A program made the position numbers and the translations under genes. Positions 32,562 through 41,529 of a DNA stretch of 64,000 bases are shown piece by piece. Location of the stretch: positions 62,001-126,000 of the forward strand of contig UQMK01000001.1 of NCBI GenBank assembly GCA_900542085.1. Direction: 5' to 3'. The notes beneath the pieces were generated by a model that was given only the letters and a program-made list of their open reading frames with translations, searched no databases and was not told where the DNA came from. Source of the stretch: an uncultured Collinsella sp. (lineage in GTDB: Bacteria > Actinomycetota > Coriobacteriia > Coriobacteriales > Coriobacteriaceae). Position 1 is the stretch's first letter. Each line of letters starts with the position of its first letter.

Positions 32562-35500
32562 ATGAGGGAGAAGAAGATGGGGATGCGCACCGTGCTGACG
32601 CGCCTGCTGGGCATCGCAACCGTGGCATGCGCGCTCGTGGCAACGCCAGCGGTGGCTGAGGCGGCGACTACGGCGGATATTCCTTCGAATGTGAAGATAG
32701 CCCAAACAAAGAGCACTAACCCCTACGTTGCCGACACGGTGACGCTCGAGGCGGGTGAGGATTACGTTGTCGGTGGAGAGATCAAGATCAACCATTACAT
32801 CGTAAAGGGCGGTACCGAGCAAGATCCGACGCGTATTTATCTTACCGAGCATGCATGTCAAGGTCGCTGGAATGGTTCCATTAAGGACAAAAGAGGCAGC
32901 GGCTACGACGAGCTCTTTGTGCTTGACGGCGGCTATATCGAGTTCATTGGAACCAACGGGGATGGCAGGACTCCCGTCTATTGCAACGGCAAGAGCTTTT
33001 TGTCCGACAATGCCGGCAGAAAAGACGGTTACGGCGATGGTGCCGATAAAAACAGGGTCCCCAACAGCCTGAACCTTAAGGTTTCCGGCATCGAGCTTAT
33101 AACGGTAGGCTCAGGGGTGTCTAAAAGGCCAATTGCGCTGTACGGCACGATGGTCGATGGCGAAACCGCGACCTTCGACAATGTCAAGGTCAGCAAATGG
33201 GATTGCACACCGAACGGTGCGACTTATGGCAGCAGTCACGCTTACAGCAACATCGCAACAGAATATGAAGCCTCTCCGGCTCCGGTAACGATTCTCAGCT
33301 CGGCGAACGGTGCAAAGAGTTTGGACGTCACGTTTAGCAACTGTGAATTTACGGATAATGAAGATGACTGCGCTGGTGCGCTAAGCGTCGTAGGCCGTGG
33401 GTGCAGGCCCAAGGTTGTGCTCAACAACTGCACCTTCAAGAACAATCAACAAGAATCGATCTGGTGCAAAGAACTTAACGTGCAGGATAAAAATGAGCAT
33501 ACCCATGCTGGCAACATTGTTGTCAATAATGCGGACATTACGCTGAACGGTTGCACCATCACATCGACGCAAGAAGCGGCGAACTATACGCAAGATATGG
33601 TTATGACGAGCGCAATTGCGGTGGCTAAAAATTCGACATGCACGCTTAACAATACGCAGGTGAGCGACACTTATGCAGAGGGCACGTACTACCATTCCGA
33701 TGCGAACACGCGTCGAAACACTGTGTATGCCCGCGGAACGGTGACGCTTGCTGGCAATACGACCATTACAACTAACGGCGAGAAGGGCGCCCGAGGCCTT
33801 GCGCTCGACACGCCGGGGATTAATTACTACGGCAAACTGAATATTACCGAATCCTTTGCAGGCAAGGTTCAGCTGTCGCTTAAGGACGATCAGTTGGGCT
33901 CCTATACGGGCACACAGTGGAAGCTTGGCACCTGCGGCATCGAAAAGGGCGACCTGCTCGCCCGTGTCACTACGGACGACCCGAGCGTCGGCATCGGAAA
34001 GACAGACGACGGATATGTGTACGCCTCGCGCCTGCCGCACGAGCATGTGTGGTCGGTGGAAAAGGCTGCCAACAGCTCATATCAGCTGAAGGTCACCTGC
34101 TCCGGCAAGATGCGCCCGAGCGATTGCAACTACAAAAATGGCTATTCCGTCGAGCTGGGTATCGATGGGGCAACGCCGGATAAGGGAAAGCTGGGCGTTA
34201 CATACAGCGGCGGAGAAGTCACTCCAACGCTGATGATGTCGAATAAGGACGGCTATGCTAGGGACGATATCGTCTCGAAAGGCGACGTCTATATCTCCGG
34301 CTCTAGGTATTACAAGCTTACGAAGTGGGGCGACAGCGCGGGCGAGGCGCTGGAGCATGTTCCTACCGATGCGGGAATTTACCGTATCGAGTCTACAGTT
34401 AAGGTCAAGGGCCAGGAGGGCGACCTGACGCTTGCTCGCGAGTTCCAAATAAGACCGCTGGAGTTGAGCAAGGTCAGCGGACTCACGTTTGAATTCAATG
34501 ACGGCGGAACAGACACCACGGTTGATGGTGAGAAAGTCCGTGCGTACCCGTGGACGGGTAAGACGATCAAGCCCAGTTTCTCTGTCAAGATTTATAACTA
34601 CGGCTCTCAAAGCTGGTCGTACTTTGTCAAGGACAATGACTACGTGATTGACGGCGATTCGACGTATAGCACAGTGAGTGCGATCGATCCTCCCAGCTCC
34701 AATTCCTACTTCCCGTACTATCAGGTCTATATCAAGGGTACGGGTAACTATACGGGTTCGGCATATGCAAACTGGACCATCACAGGTACGCAGTTTGAGA
34801 ACGTGACGGCAGAGGGATTCGAGGGCGTCTACGACGGACAGCCTCACGGCGTTAACATTTCGGTGTCAAATGCCCCTGCCGACATGACGATCGAGTACAG
34901 CTTTGATGAGGGCGACAGCTGGACAACGGAGGCGAAGAGCTATACGGACGTTCAGCGTAACCGTAAGGGCGAGATCTGCTCCGTAACGGTCGATTACCGC
35001 ATCACCGCGAAAGACTATGTGACAAAGAGCGGGTCGGTTGAAATCAAGATCACGCCGGCCAGACAGCCTGTTCCGTGGCGTTATATCGCTAGCGAAGGCA
35101 CGGGTGTCAAGGTCAAGGACCAAAGTGCGCATTTGCTCGAGGATGGGTCGCTCTCCAACTTGAATAAGACCTATGAGTGGAGAAAATACGGGGAAACATA
35201 CTGGGAGTCCATCGGTGCCGGTAAAACTTCGGTCGATGGACTGTCTGCCGGGAAGTATGAGGTGCGCTTCAAAGAGGATAACAACCACTACGCTTCGGGG
35301 GCTAACGTCTTCGAAATTGCGGAGGGTCCTTGCGCGTCCGCTGACGGTACTTGGTATAAGACCGAGGGTTCGAATGGCGCTCACTGGCAGGTGTGTCGAT
35401 GCGGCAAGAAGCTTAACGAAGACACGCATGTCTTCTCTTGGGAGGAAGTCACGGCTCCTACCACCGAGAAGCCCGGTCTAAGGCGGTATCAATGCTCCAC

Positions 35501-38500
35501 GTGCGGCTATGTCCTGCGCGAGGAGGAGATTCCTTCGGCGTACATCGGCGGTTATGTCGGCGTGTATGACGGCAACGAGCATGCCGTGAGCGTGGACCTT
35601 AAGGCTGGCGCGACGGCTCAGTTCAGCATCGACGGCGGCAAAACGTGGAAAACGGATGCCCCCACAATCAAAAACGTCGGCAAGACCACGGTCGATTATA
35701 AGGTGACCACCCCTGGTGCTTCTGACATCAAGGGACAGGTGACGCTCGAGGTGACGCCGTGCCCGATTACGGTGGCTCCTGCCACGGCATCTAAAACGTA
35801 TGGTGATCCGGATCCCGATTTTACCTATAAAGTGACGGCCGGCTCTCTTATGGAGGGCGATACGCTTTCTGATATTACGTACAAGCGTGATGAGGGCGAG
35901 AGCGTTCTGACCGGTTATAAGACGTACAAGGTGACGGCTTCTCAGGAAGAGGGCGCCAACGCTAATTACGACATTACGTTTGAGGCGGGCGAGTTCACCA
36001 TTACGCGCCGTACTATCGATGTGAAGTGGACGGTTGGACAATACGTTTACAACGGCCAAGAACAGGGCCCTACGGCAGAGATAACCAATCTGGTTAACAA
36101 CGACGACGTGTCTCTCAAAGTTGTGGATGCCGCAAAAGTAAATGCTGGCTCGTATACAGCGAAGGTGAGCAAGCTCGTCGGTGAGGATAAGGTTCTCGCT
36201 AATTACAGTAAGCCTTCGGGCATCGAGTGCAAGTACGCTATTGCCAAGGCCGATAGGGAAAGCGCTCCTGAGGTAAAGGCGACGGCGGAGACCGTGAGCG
36301 GCAAACACGACGGCACGATTGAGGGTGTCGATACGTCGATGCAGCTGGGTAAGCCTAGCAAGCAGATGATGTTCATCAAGACAAGTGATCTGGCCGATGG
36401 CGACAAGCTTGAGAATCTTGCGCCCGGTTCCTATCGCCTGTGCTACGGGGCGACGACGAATTACGAAGCCTCCGAGATCGTTACCGTTACGATTGCCGCT
36501 GGCCGCAAGCTCAAGGTAACGCTGCCGGCCGAGCAGGCGGGCTACACGCTTACGGCTGACGCGACCGAGCTCGACTGGCATGGCCCCGCGACGCTTAAGC
36601 TTACGGTTGCGGATGGCTATTACGCGACCAAGGGTCTTTCCGTTAAGGCAAACGGAGAGACCATCAAACCCAGCGAGCAGGGTGTTTACCAACTGTCTAA
36701 GGTTGAGAAAGACACCGTGATTACCGTTGAGGGTATCGCCAAGCACGAACCCGATGGTACCGACTGGGAGAGCGACGGTTCTTCTCACTGGCATGTTTGC
36801 ACGTGCGGTGAGCGGATTGACGTTGCCGAGCATTCCTTCGAGTGGATAATCGACGAGAAGCCTACGGTCGAGAAGCCTGGGTCTAAGCACCAGCATTGCT
36901 CTGTCTGTGGTTACGATTCTCCCGAGAAAGTTGTAATCCCGGCGGCCTCTGTTGCCGGCTATTCCGGCGAGTATGACGGTAAGGTTCACTCTGTCGATGT
37001 CTCGGCTCTGCCCGAGGGTGCGACGGCCACGTACAGCATCGACGGTGGCGTTACTTGGTCCGCCGCTGCCCCTGAGATCAAGGGCGTCGGTACCCTGCCG
37101 TTCAAGTACAGCGCGACCGTCGACGGAGCCGCTATCGAGGGCGAGGCGGAACTTGTGGTCACGCCGCGCAAGGTCACTGTGACGGCGTCCGATGCCTCCA
37201 AGACGTACGGCGACGATGATCCCGCGCTGGGCTCGGAGGTCACTGAAGGCAAACTCGTGGAGGGCGAGTCCCTTGAGGGCATCACCGTCTCCCGCGAGGC
37301 CGGCGAGGCCGTGCGCAAGGGCGGCTACGCCGTGACGGCATCGCAGTCCGAGGGCGCTAACCCCAACTACGAGATTACGTTCGTTGATGGCAAGTTCATC
37401 ATCACCAAGCGCGAGCTCACCGTGGAGTGGGACGCCACCGCTGAGTTCACCTACGATGGCGAGGAGCACTGCCCCATGGCGGACCTCGGCAACGTCATGG
37501 GCGATGACGACGTCTCCGCGTACGTCGACGGTGCTGCGGTCAAGGCCGGCGCCTACACGGCGGAGATCACCGAGCTGATGGGCGCCGACAAGGGCAACTA
37601 CAAGCTGCCAGCAACGGGCTTGACGTGCAAGTTCTCCATCAAGAAGGCTCCCAAGGGCGCACCGGTGGTCCAGGGTGTGGCCAAGACCGTCAGTGCCAAG
37701 GCTGATGGCAAGATCACGGGTGTCGACGTCGCTATGGAGTGGCGCGCCAAGGACTCGGGCGAGTATCAGGCTGTGCCCGAAGGCGCGACCGAGCTCAGCG
37801 GTCTTGCCGCGGACACGTACGAAGTGCGCTACCGCGCTGATGACGACCACGAAGCCTCCGCCGCGACCAAGGTTACGGTTGCCACGGGCCGCAAGCTCGC
37901 TGTGGCGCTGCCCGCCGAGCAGGTCGGCTACAAGCTCACGGCTGACGCGACCGAGCTCGACTGGCATGGCTCTGCCACCCTCACTATCAGCATCGAGGAC
38001 GGTTACTTCGCCGATCCCTCCGCCTACGTCGTTAAGGTCAACGATTCCGTCGTGGCACAAAACGACCGCGGCGAGTTCGCTGTCCAGGACGTCGAAGGCG
38101 ACGTGAACGTGACGGTCGAGGGCGTGCGCAAGCACGAGGCCGTGAACGATAAGTGGCTCTCCGACGACAGCACGCATTGGCATAAGTGCGCCTGTGGTGA
38201 CAAGGTCGACGAGGCCAAGCACGCCTTTGAGTGGGTTGTCGACAAGGCGCCCACGGCAACCGAGGCGGGCTCCAAGCATCAGCAGTGCACGGTCTGTGGA
38301 CATGCGTTGCCTGCAGTCGAGATTCCGGTTGCCGCTATCGTTGGCTACTCCGGCGAGTACGACGGTGCGTATCACACGGTCGATGCGACGAGACTGCCCG
38401 AGGGCGCGACGGCCCAGTACAGCGCCGATGGCAAGAACTGGTCTCCCGAGGCCCCCAAGATCAAGGACGTCGGCACACTGACTGTTTCCTATAAGGTGAC

Positions 38501-40175
38501 GATCGACGGTGTGAAGGCCGAGGGTGAGGTTACGCTCGAGGTCAAGCCGCGCGCGATTACGGTCACCGCCCAGGACGATTCTAAGACCTACGGCGAGGCT
38601 GACCCCGTGTTTACGTGGGCGATCACATCCGGTGAGCTTGTCGAGGGTGAGAGCCTTCAGGGTATTGAGATCGAGCGCGAAGATGACGACAGCGTGCGCG
38701 AGGGCGGCTATGCTCTGAAGCTGACGCAGCCCGAGGGTGCAAACCCCAACTACAGCATCACGTTCGTCGATGGCATGTTTACCATCAACCAGCGCCTGCT
38801 CACCGTGACGTGGGGTACCAGCGAGTTTGTCTACGACGGCAAGGAGCACTGCCCCGAGGCGACGCTTGGCAACGTCATCGGCGATGATGACCTCGGCGCG
38901 TTCGTCGATGGCTCCCAGACCGAGGTCGGCGCCTATACGGCGACCCTCGTCGAGCTGACGGGCAAGGCTGCGGGCAACTACGCGCTGCCTTCCGAGGGTC
39001 TGACGTGCAAGTTCTTCATCAAGAACGCCCCGCAGGACGCGCCGGTGGTCCAGGCCACCGCCGAGACCGTGAGCGGCAAGAAGGACGGCAAGATCACGGG
39101 CGTCGACGCCACCATGGAGTGGCGCGCCAAGGGCGCTGCCGAGTACCAGGCCGTGGGCGAGGGCGTGACCGAGCTCAAGGATCTCGCCGCCGGCGTGTAC
39201 GAGGTGCGCTACCAGGTCAAGGCCAACCATGATGCCTCGCCTGCCACCGAGGTCACCGTGGCCGCCGGTCGCAAGTTGGTCGTGGCGCTGCCGGCCACCC
39301 AGGAGGGCTACTCGCTCACCGCGACGGCAACCGAGCTCGACTGGCACGGCGCCGCAACGCTCACCATGAGCATCGACAGCGCGTACTTTGCGGGCAAGGA
39401 CTACGCCGTAAAGGTTGACGGTAAGGCCGTTAAGCTCTCCGACGCCGGCACCTTTGAGCTTAAGGGCGTCGAGCACGACGTGAACGTGACGGTCGAGGGC
39501 GTGCTTAAGCACGAGCCCGACGGCTCCGGCTGGGCGCACGATGCCACGAATCACTGGCATGTCTGCCGCTGCGGCGACATCATCGACAAGGCCGGGCACA
39601 CCTTTGAGTGGGTCGTCGACAAGCCGGCGACCGTTGAGGCCAAGGGCGAGAAGCATCAAGAGTGCACCGTCTGCGGCGAGAAGGGCAAGACCGAGGAGAT
39701 CGCGATTCTGAAGCCCGAGATCATCGACGGTAAGGGTCAGGCGATTACGGTCGACACCGCCAAGAACCTGAGCTTCCGCTCGAACGCGCCGATCAGGTAC
39801 TTCCAGAAGGTGTTGGTTGACGATAAGGAGGTCGCGGCCGAGAACTACGAGCTCACCGAGGGCTCTACGATCGTGACGCTCAAGGCGAGCTTCCTAAAGA
39901 CGCTCGGCGTGGGCGAACACAAGCTGAGCGTGGTTTCGGCCACGGGCACGGCCGAGACGAACTTTACGGTTGCCGAGGCTGCCAGCCCCACGCCGACGCC
40001 CGATTCGAGCCAGGCCACGACCACCACCACGACTACGACTTCTAAGTCCAAGAAGAAGACTGGCAAGGAGGCGTTGCCTGAGTCCGGCGACAGCGCGTAC
40101 GTCATGGCTGGTGCCGTGCTCGCTGCCGGTGTGGCAGCCCTGCTGCTGGCGTGGGCCATGAAGCGCCGCGCGTAG
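32562..40175 (+). CDS. Giant cell-wall-anchored repeat protein (MBG-type repeats, LPESG sorting signal)
   Basis: About 2,537 residues. A Sec signal lies at the N-terminus (MGMRTVLTRLLGIATVACAL to AAEA-like AVAEAAT). Residues ~45-560 look like a beta-helix/pectate-lyase-type region with repeated TFSNCEFTDN, LNNCTFKNNQ and LNGCTITST turns. After an Ig-like zone come one short and three long tandem units; each long unit (about 460 residues) has GYSGEYDG, an MBG-like SKTYGDDDP segment and FTYDGEEHCP, then ends in a Cys/His module (HWHVCTCGE ... HQHCSVCG). The C-terminus has a Thr-rich spacer, LPESG, a hydrophobic helix and KRRA, the substrate pattern of sortase. It probably acts in adhesion. AGGGGAG lies before ATG 32562. 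Confidence 0.9.
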   Translation: MREKKMGMRTVLTRLLGIATVACALVATPAVAEAATTADIPSNVKIAQTKSTNPYVADTVTLEAGEDYVVGGEIKINHYIVKGGTEQDPTRIYLTEHACQGRWNGSIKDKRGSGYDELFVLDGGYIEFIGTNGDGRTPVYCNGKSFLSDNAGRKDGYGDGADKNRVPNSLNLKVSGIELITVGSGVSKRPIALYGTMVDGETATFDNVKVSKWDCTPNGATYGSSHAYSNIATEYEASPAPVTILSSANGAKSLDVTFSNCEFTDNEDDCAGALSVVGRGCRPKVVLNNCTFKNNQQESIWCKELNVQDKNEHTHAGNIVVNNADITLNGCTITSTQEAANYTQDMVMTSAIAVAKNSTCTLNNTQVSDTYAEGTYYHSDANTRRNTVYARGTVTLAGNTTITTNGEKGARGLALDTPGINYYGKLNITESFAGKVQLSLKDDQLGSYTGTQWKLGTCGIEKGDLLARVTTDDPSVGIGKTDDGYVYASRLPHEHVWSVEKAANSSYQLKVTCSGKMRPSDCNYKNGYSVELGIDGATPDKGKLGVTYSGGEVTPTLMMSNKDGYARDDIVSKGDVYISGSRYYKLTKWGDSAGEALEHVPTDAGIYRIESTVKVKGQEGDLTLAREFQIRPLELSKVSGLTFEFNDGGTDTTVDGEKVRAYPWTGKTIKPSFSVKIYNYGSQSWSYFVKDNDYVIDGDSTYSTVSAIDPPSSNSYFPYYQVYIKGTGNYTGSAYANWTITGTQFENVTAEGFEGVYDGQPHGVNISVSNAPADMTIEYSFDEGDSWTTEAKSYTDVQRNRKGEICSVTVDYRITAKDYVTKSGSVEIKITPARQPVPWRYIASEGTGVKVKDQSAHLLEDGSLSNLNKTYEWRKYGETYWESIGAGKTSVDGLSAGKYEVRFKEDNNHYASGANVFEIAEGPCASADGTWYKTEGSNGAHWQVCRCGKKLNEDTHVFSWEEVTAPTTEKPGLRRYQCSTCGYVLREEEIPSAYIGGYVGVYDGNEHAVSVDLKAGATAQFSIDGGKTWKTDAPTIKNVGKTTVDYKVTTPGASDIKGQVTLEVTPCPITVAPATASKTYGDPDPDFTYKVTAGSLMEGDTLSDITYKRDEGESVLTGYKTYKVTASQEEGANANYDITFEAGEFTITRRTIDVKWTVGQYVYNGQEQGPTAEITNLVNNDDVSLKVVDAAKVNAGSYTAKVSKLVGEDKVLANYSKPSGIECKYAIAKADRESAPEVKATAETVSGKHDGTIEGVDTSMQLGKPSKQMMFIKTSDLADGDKLENLAPGSYRLCYGATTNYEASEIVTVTIAAGRKLKVTLPAEQAGYTLTADATELDWHGPATLKLTVADGYYATKGLSVKANGETIKPSEQGVYQLSKVEKDTVITVEGIAKHEPDGTDWESDGSSHWHVCTCGERIDVAEHSFEWIIDEKPTVEKPGSKHQHCSVCGYDSPEKVVIPAASVAGYSGEYDGKVHSVDVSALPEGATATYSIDGGVTWSAAAPEIKGVGTLPFKYSATVDGAAIEGEAELVVTPRKVTVTASDASKTYGDDDPALGSEVTEGKLVEGESLEGITVSREAGEAVRKGGYAVTASQSEGANPNYEITFVDGKFIITKRELTVEWDATAEFTYDGEEHCPMADLGNVMGDDDVSAYVDGAAVKAGAYTAEITELMGADKGNYKLPATGLTCKFSIKKAPKGAPVVQGVAKTVSAKADGKITGVDVAMEWRAKDSGEYQAVPEGATELSGLAADTYEVRYRADDDHEASAATKVTVATGRKLAVALPAEQVGYKLTADATELDWHGSATLTISIEDGYFADPSAYVVKVNDSVVAQNDRGEFAVQDVEGDVNVTVEGVRKHEAVNDKWLSDDSTHWHKCACGDKVDEAKHAFEWVVDKAPTATEAGSKHQQCTVCGHALPAVEIPVAAIVGYSGEYDGAYHTVDATRLPEGATAQYSADGKNWSPEAPKIKDVGTLTVSYKVTIDGVKAEGEVTLEVKPRAITVTAQDDSKTYGEADPVFTWAITSGELVEGESLQGIEIEREDDDSVREGGYALKLTQPEGANPNYSITFVDGMFTINQRLLTVTWGTSEFVYDGKEHCPEATLGNVIGDDDLGAFVDGSQTEVGAYTATLVELTGKAAGNYALPSEGLTCKFFIKNAPQDAPVVQATAETVSGKKDGKITGVDATMEWRAKGAAEYQAVGEGVTELKDLAAGVYEVRYQVKANHDASPATEVTVAAGRKLVVALPATQEGYSLTATATELDWHGAATLTMSIDSAYFAGKDYAVKVDGKAVKLSDAGTFELKGVEHDVNVTVEGVLKHEPDGSGWAHDATNHWHVCRCGDIIDKAGHTFEWVVDKPATVEAKGEKHQECTVCGEKGKTEEIAILKPEIIDGKGQAITVDTAKNLSFRSNAPIRYFQKVLVDDKEVAAENYELTEGSTIVTLKASFLKTLGVGEHKLSVVSATGTAETNFTVAEAASPTPTPDSSQATTTTTTTTSKSKKKTGKEALPESGDSAYVMAGAVLAAGVAALLLAWAMKRRA
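35541..39700 (+). repeat. Three ~1.4-kb in-frame tandem repeats
   Basis: Unit boundaries taken at the YDG motif: about 35541, 36943 and 38329. Units 2 and 3 are much more alike in DNA (for example ACCGAGCTCGACTGGCA recurs in each) than unit 1, which suggests recent duplication or gene conversion toward the 3' side. Confidence 0.8.
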
Positions 40176-40191
40176 TCGCGCGCCAGTCCCC

Positions 40192-40227
40192 AGCGGGCCC
40201 GGATCGAGCGATCCGGGCCCGCTTTTG
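40192..40227 (+). terminator. Terminator of the surface-protein gene
   Basis: AGCGGGCCCGGAT (40192-40204) and ATCCGGGCCCGCT (40211-40223) make a perfect 13-base stem with a six-base loop, followed by TTTT. Confidence 0.85.
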
Positions 40228-40274
40228 GGGTCTGCCGGAAACCCGGTGGTCAAAAAAGGCCAAACGCCCGCTCG

Positions 40275-40343
40275 AATCATGCGGCAGGTCCATTTTCGAC
40301 TATCCTCAGCTTGCCAGTTCGAAAATGGACCTGCCGCATGATT
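40275..40343. repeat. Perfect 25-base inverted repeat
   Basis: The arm starting AATCATGCGGCAGGTCCA (40275-40299) is exactly matched in reverse at 40319-40343; the 19-base loop is unpaired. It has no T-tract and lies between the surface-protein terminator and the nadA operator. Confidence 0.9.
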
Positions 40344-40362
40344 GAATCTTTATTTCAACTTT

Positions 40363-40406
40363 ACACCTAGGTTTACAGCTATCTTGTCAGCTGTAAACCT
40401 AGGTGT
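40363..40406 (+). promoter_or_regulatory. Probable NiaR operator before nadA
   Basis: ACACCTAGGTTTACAGCT (40363-40380) and AGCTGTAAACCTAGGTGT (40389-40406) are perfect 18-base inverted arms around ATCTTGTC. Each arm contains a partial palindrome centred on CCTAGG, giving two operator-like sites 42 bases before the nadA ATG. The NAD-synthesis repressor gene niaR ends this operon. Confidence 0.7.
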
Positions 40407-40447
40407 CATACTAAAGCCCCAAGATTCGCCAAAAGAGAGGGGCCTTG

Positions 40448-41473
40448 ATGGCACAGAGCGCGAACATGGATGCATCGGAGCTTGCACGCGATATCGCGGC
40501 CGGCCTGGCATCGGCAACGACGGCAACGGAGCGCGCGGCGCTGGTACCCGCAGAGCTCGTCGAGGCCATTCATCAGCTAAAAACCCAACGTGACGCAGTG
40601 ATCCTGGCGCACTATTATGTGGCGCCCGAGGTCCAAGCCGTTGCCGATTACGTCGGCGACAGCTTCTACCTGGCAAAGCTCGCCAAGAGTCTGCCGCAGC
40701 AGACTATCGTGCTGTGCGGCGTGGAGTTTATGGGCGAGAGCGCCAAGCTGCTCAATCCCACCAAGACCGTGCTGCTGCCCGAGCCGGGCGCGGACTGTCC
40801 CATGGCGCACATGGTCAAGCGCGAGACGGTCGACGCGGCGCGCGCCGAGTATGGCGACGACCTGGCCGTGGTGTGCTACGTTAACTCGACGGTCGAGATC
40901 AAGAGCTGGAGTGATGTGTGCGTTACCAGCTCTAACGCCGTCAAGATCGTCTCCGAGCTGCCGCAGCAGCACATCTTGTTCATTCCCGACCAGAACCTGG
41001 GCCGCTTTGTGGCCGAGCAGGTGCCCCAAAAGCACGTCATCCTCAACAACGGCTACTGCCCGCGTCATCACATCATCACCGTCGAGCAGATCGTTGACGC
41101 GCAGGAGGCACATCCCGATGCGCTCGTACTGGCGCACCCCGAGTGCAAGGCCGACGTCCTGGCCGAGACCGACTACATCGGCTCCACTGCCGGCATCATC
41201 AAGTATGCCGAGGAGTCGGACGCCAGCGAGTTCATCATCGTGACGGTCCGCGGCGTGCTCTACGAGCTCGAGCGCCGCTGCCAGGGCACCGGCAAGAAGT
41301 TCTACTTCCCTGCGGTGCAGCCCACCTGCGTCAACATGGATCTCATCACGCTCGAAAAGCTCGTGCACTGCCTGGAGACGGGCGAGGGCGAGGTGCAGAT
41401 TGGCGTGTCGGACGAGGCAGCCGATCAGGCCAAGCTCACGCTCGACCGCATGCTCGAGTACGCGGCGCGCTAG
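40448..41473 (+). CDS. nadA: Quinolinate synthase NadA
   Basis: 341 residues. Condenses iminoaspartate with dihydroxyacetone phosphate to quinolinate, using a 4Fe-4S cluster. The three ligand cysteines are in LCGVEFMGESA, HPECKADV and QPTCVNMD regions; ILAHYYVAPEVQAVADYVGDS is the characteristic N-terminal block. It is the first gene of nadA-nadB-nadC-niaR. The ATG 40448 follows GAGAGGGGCCTTG; a TTG three bases earlier is unlikely. Confidence 0.97.
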   Translation: MAQSANMDASELARDIAAGLASATTATERAALVPAELVEAIHQLKTQRDAVILAHYYVAPEVQAVADYVGDSFYLAKLAKSLPQQTIVLCGVEFMGESAKLLNPTKTVLLPEPGADCPMAHMVKRETVDAARAEYGDDLAVVCYVNSTVEIKSWSDVCVTSSNAVKIVSELPQQHILFIPDQNLGRFVAEQVPQKHVILNNGYCPRHHIITVEQIVDAQEAHPDALVLAHPECKADVLAETDYIGSTAGIIKYAEESDASEFIIVTVRGVLYELERRCQGTGKKFYFPAVQPTCVNMDLITLEKLVHCLETGEGEVQIGVSDEAADQAKLTLDRMLEYAAR

Positions 41474-41477
41474 AACG

Positions 41478-41510
41478 ATGTGACATGAGGGGCGGTCCCT
41501 TATGCCACAT
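41478..41510. repeat. GGGAC-containing palindrome between nadA and nadB
   Basis: ATGTGACATGAGGG (41478-41491) pairs imperfectly with TCCCTTATGCCACAT (41496-41510). Read on the minus strand, the centre is AAGGGACCGC, in keeping with the other GGGAC palindromes. Confidence 0.6.
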
Positions 41511-41529
41511 TACAAGGGAGAGGATTCCT

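Noticed and set aside
35478..39659. Very long open frame (1,393 codons) on the minus strand inside the giant surface-protein gene
   Set aside because: It is antisense to in-frame repeats and has low-complexity, Leu/Val/Gly/Arg-rich content; codon bias on a GC-rich plus strand opens the opposite frame. The plus-strand protein has signal peptide, repeats and sorting signal.
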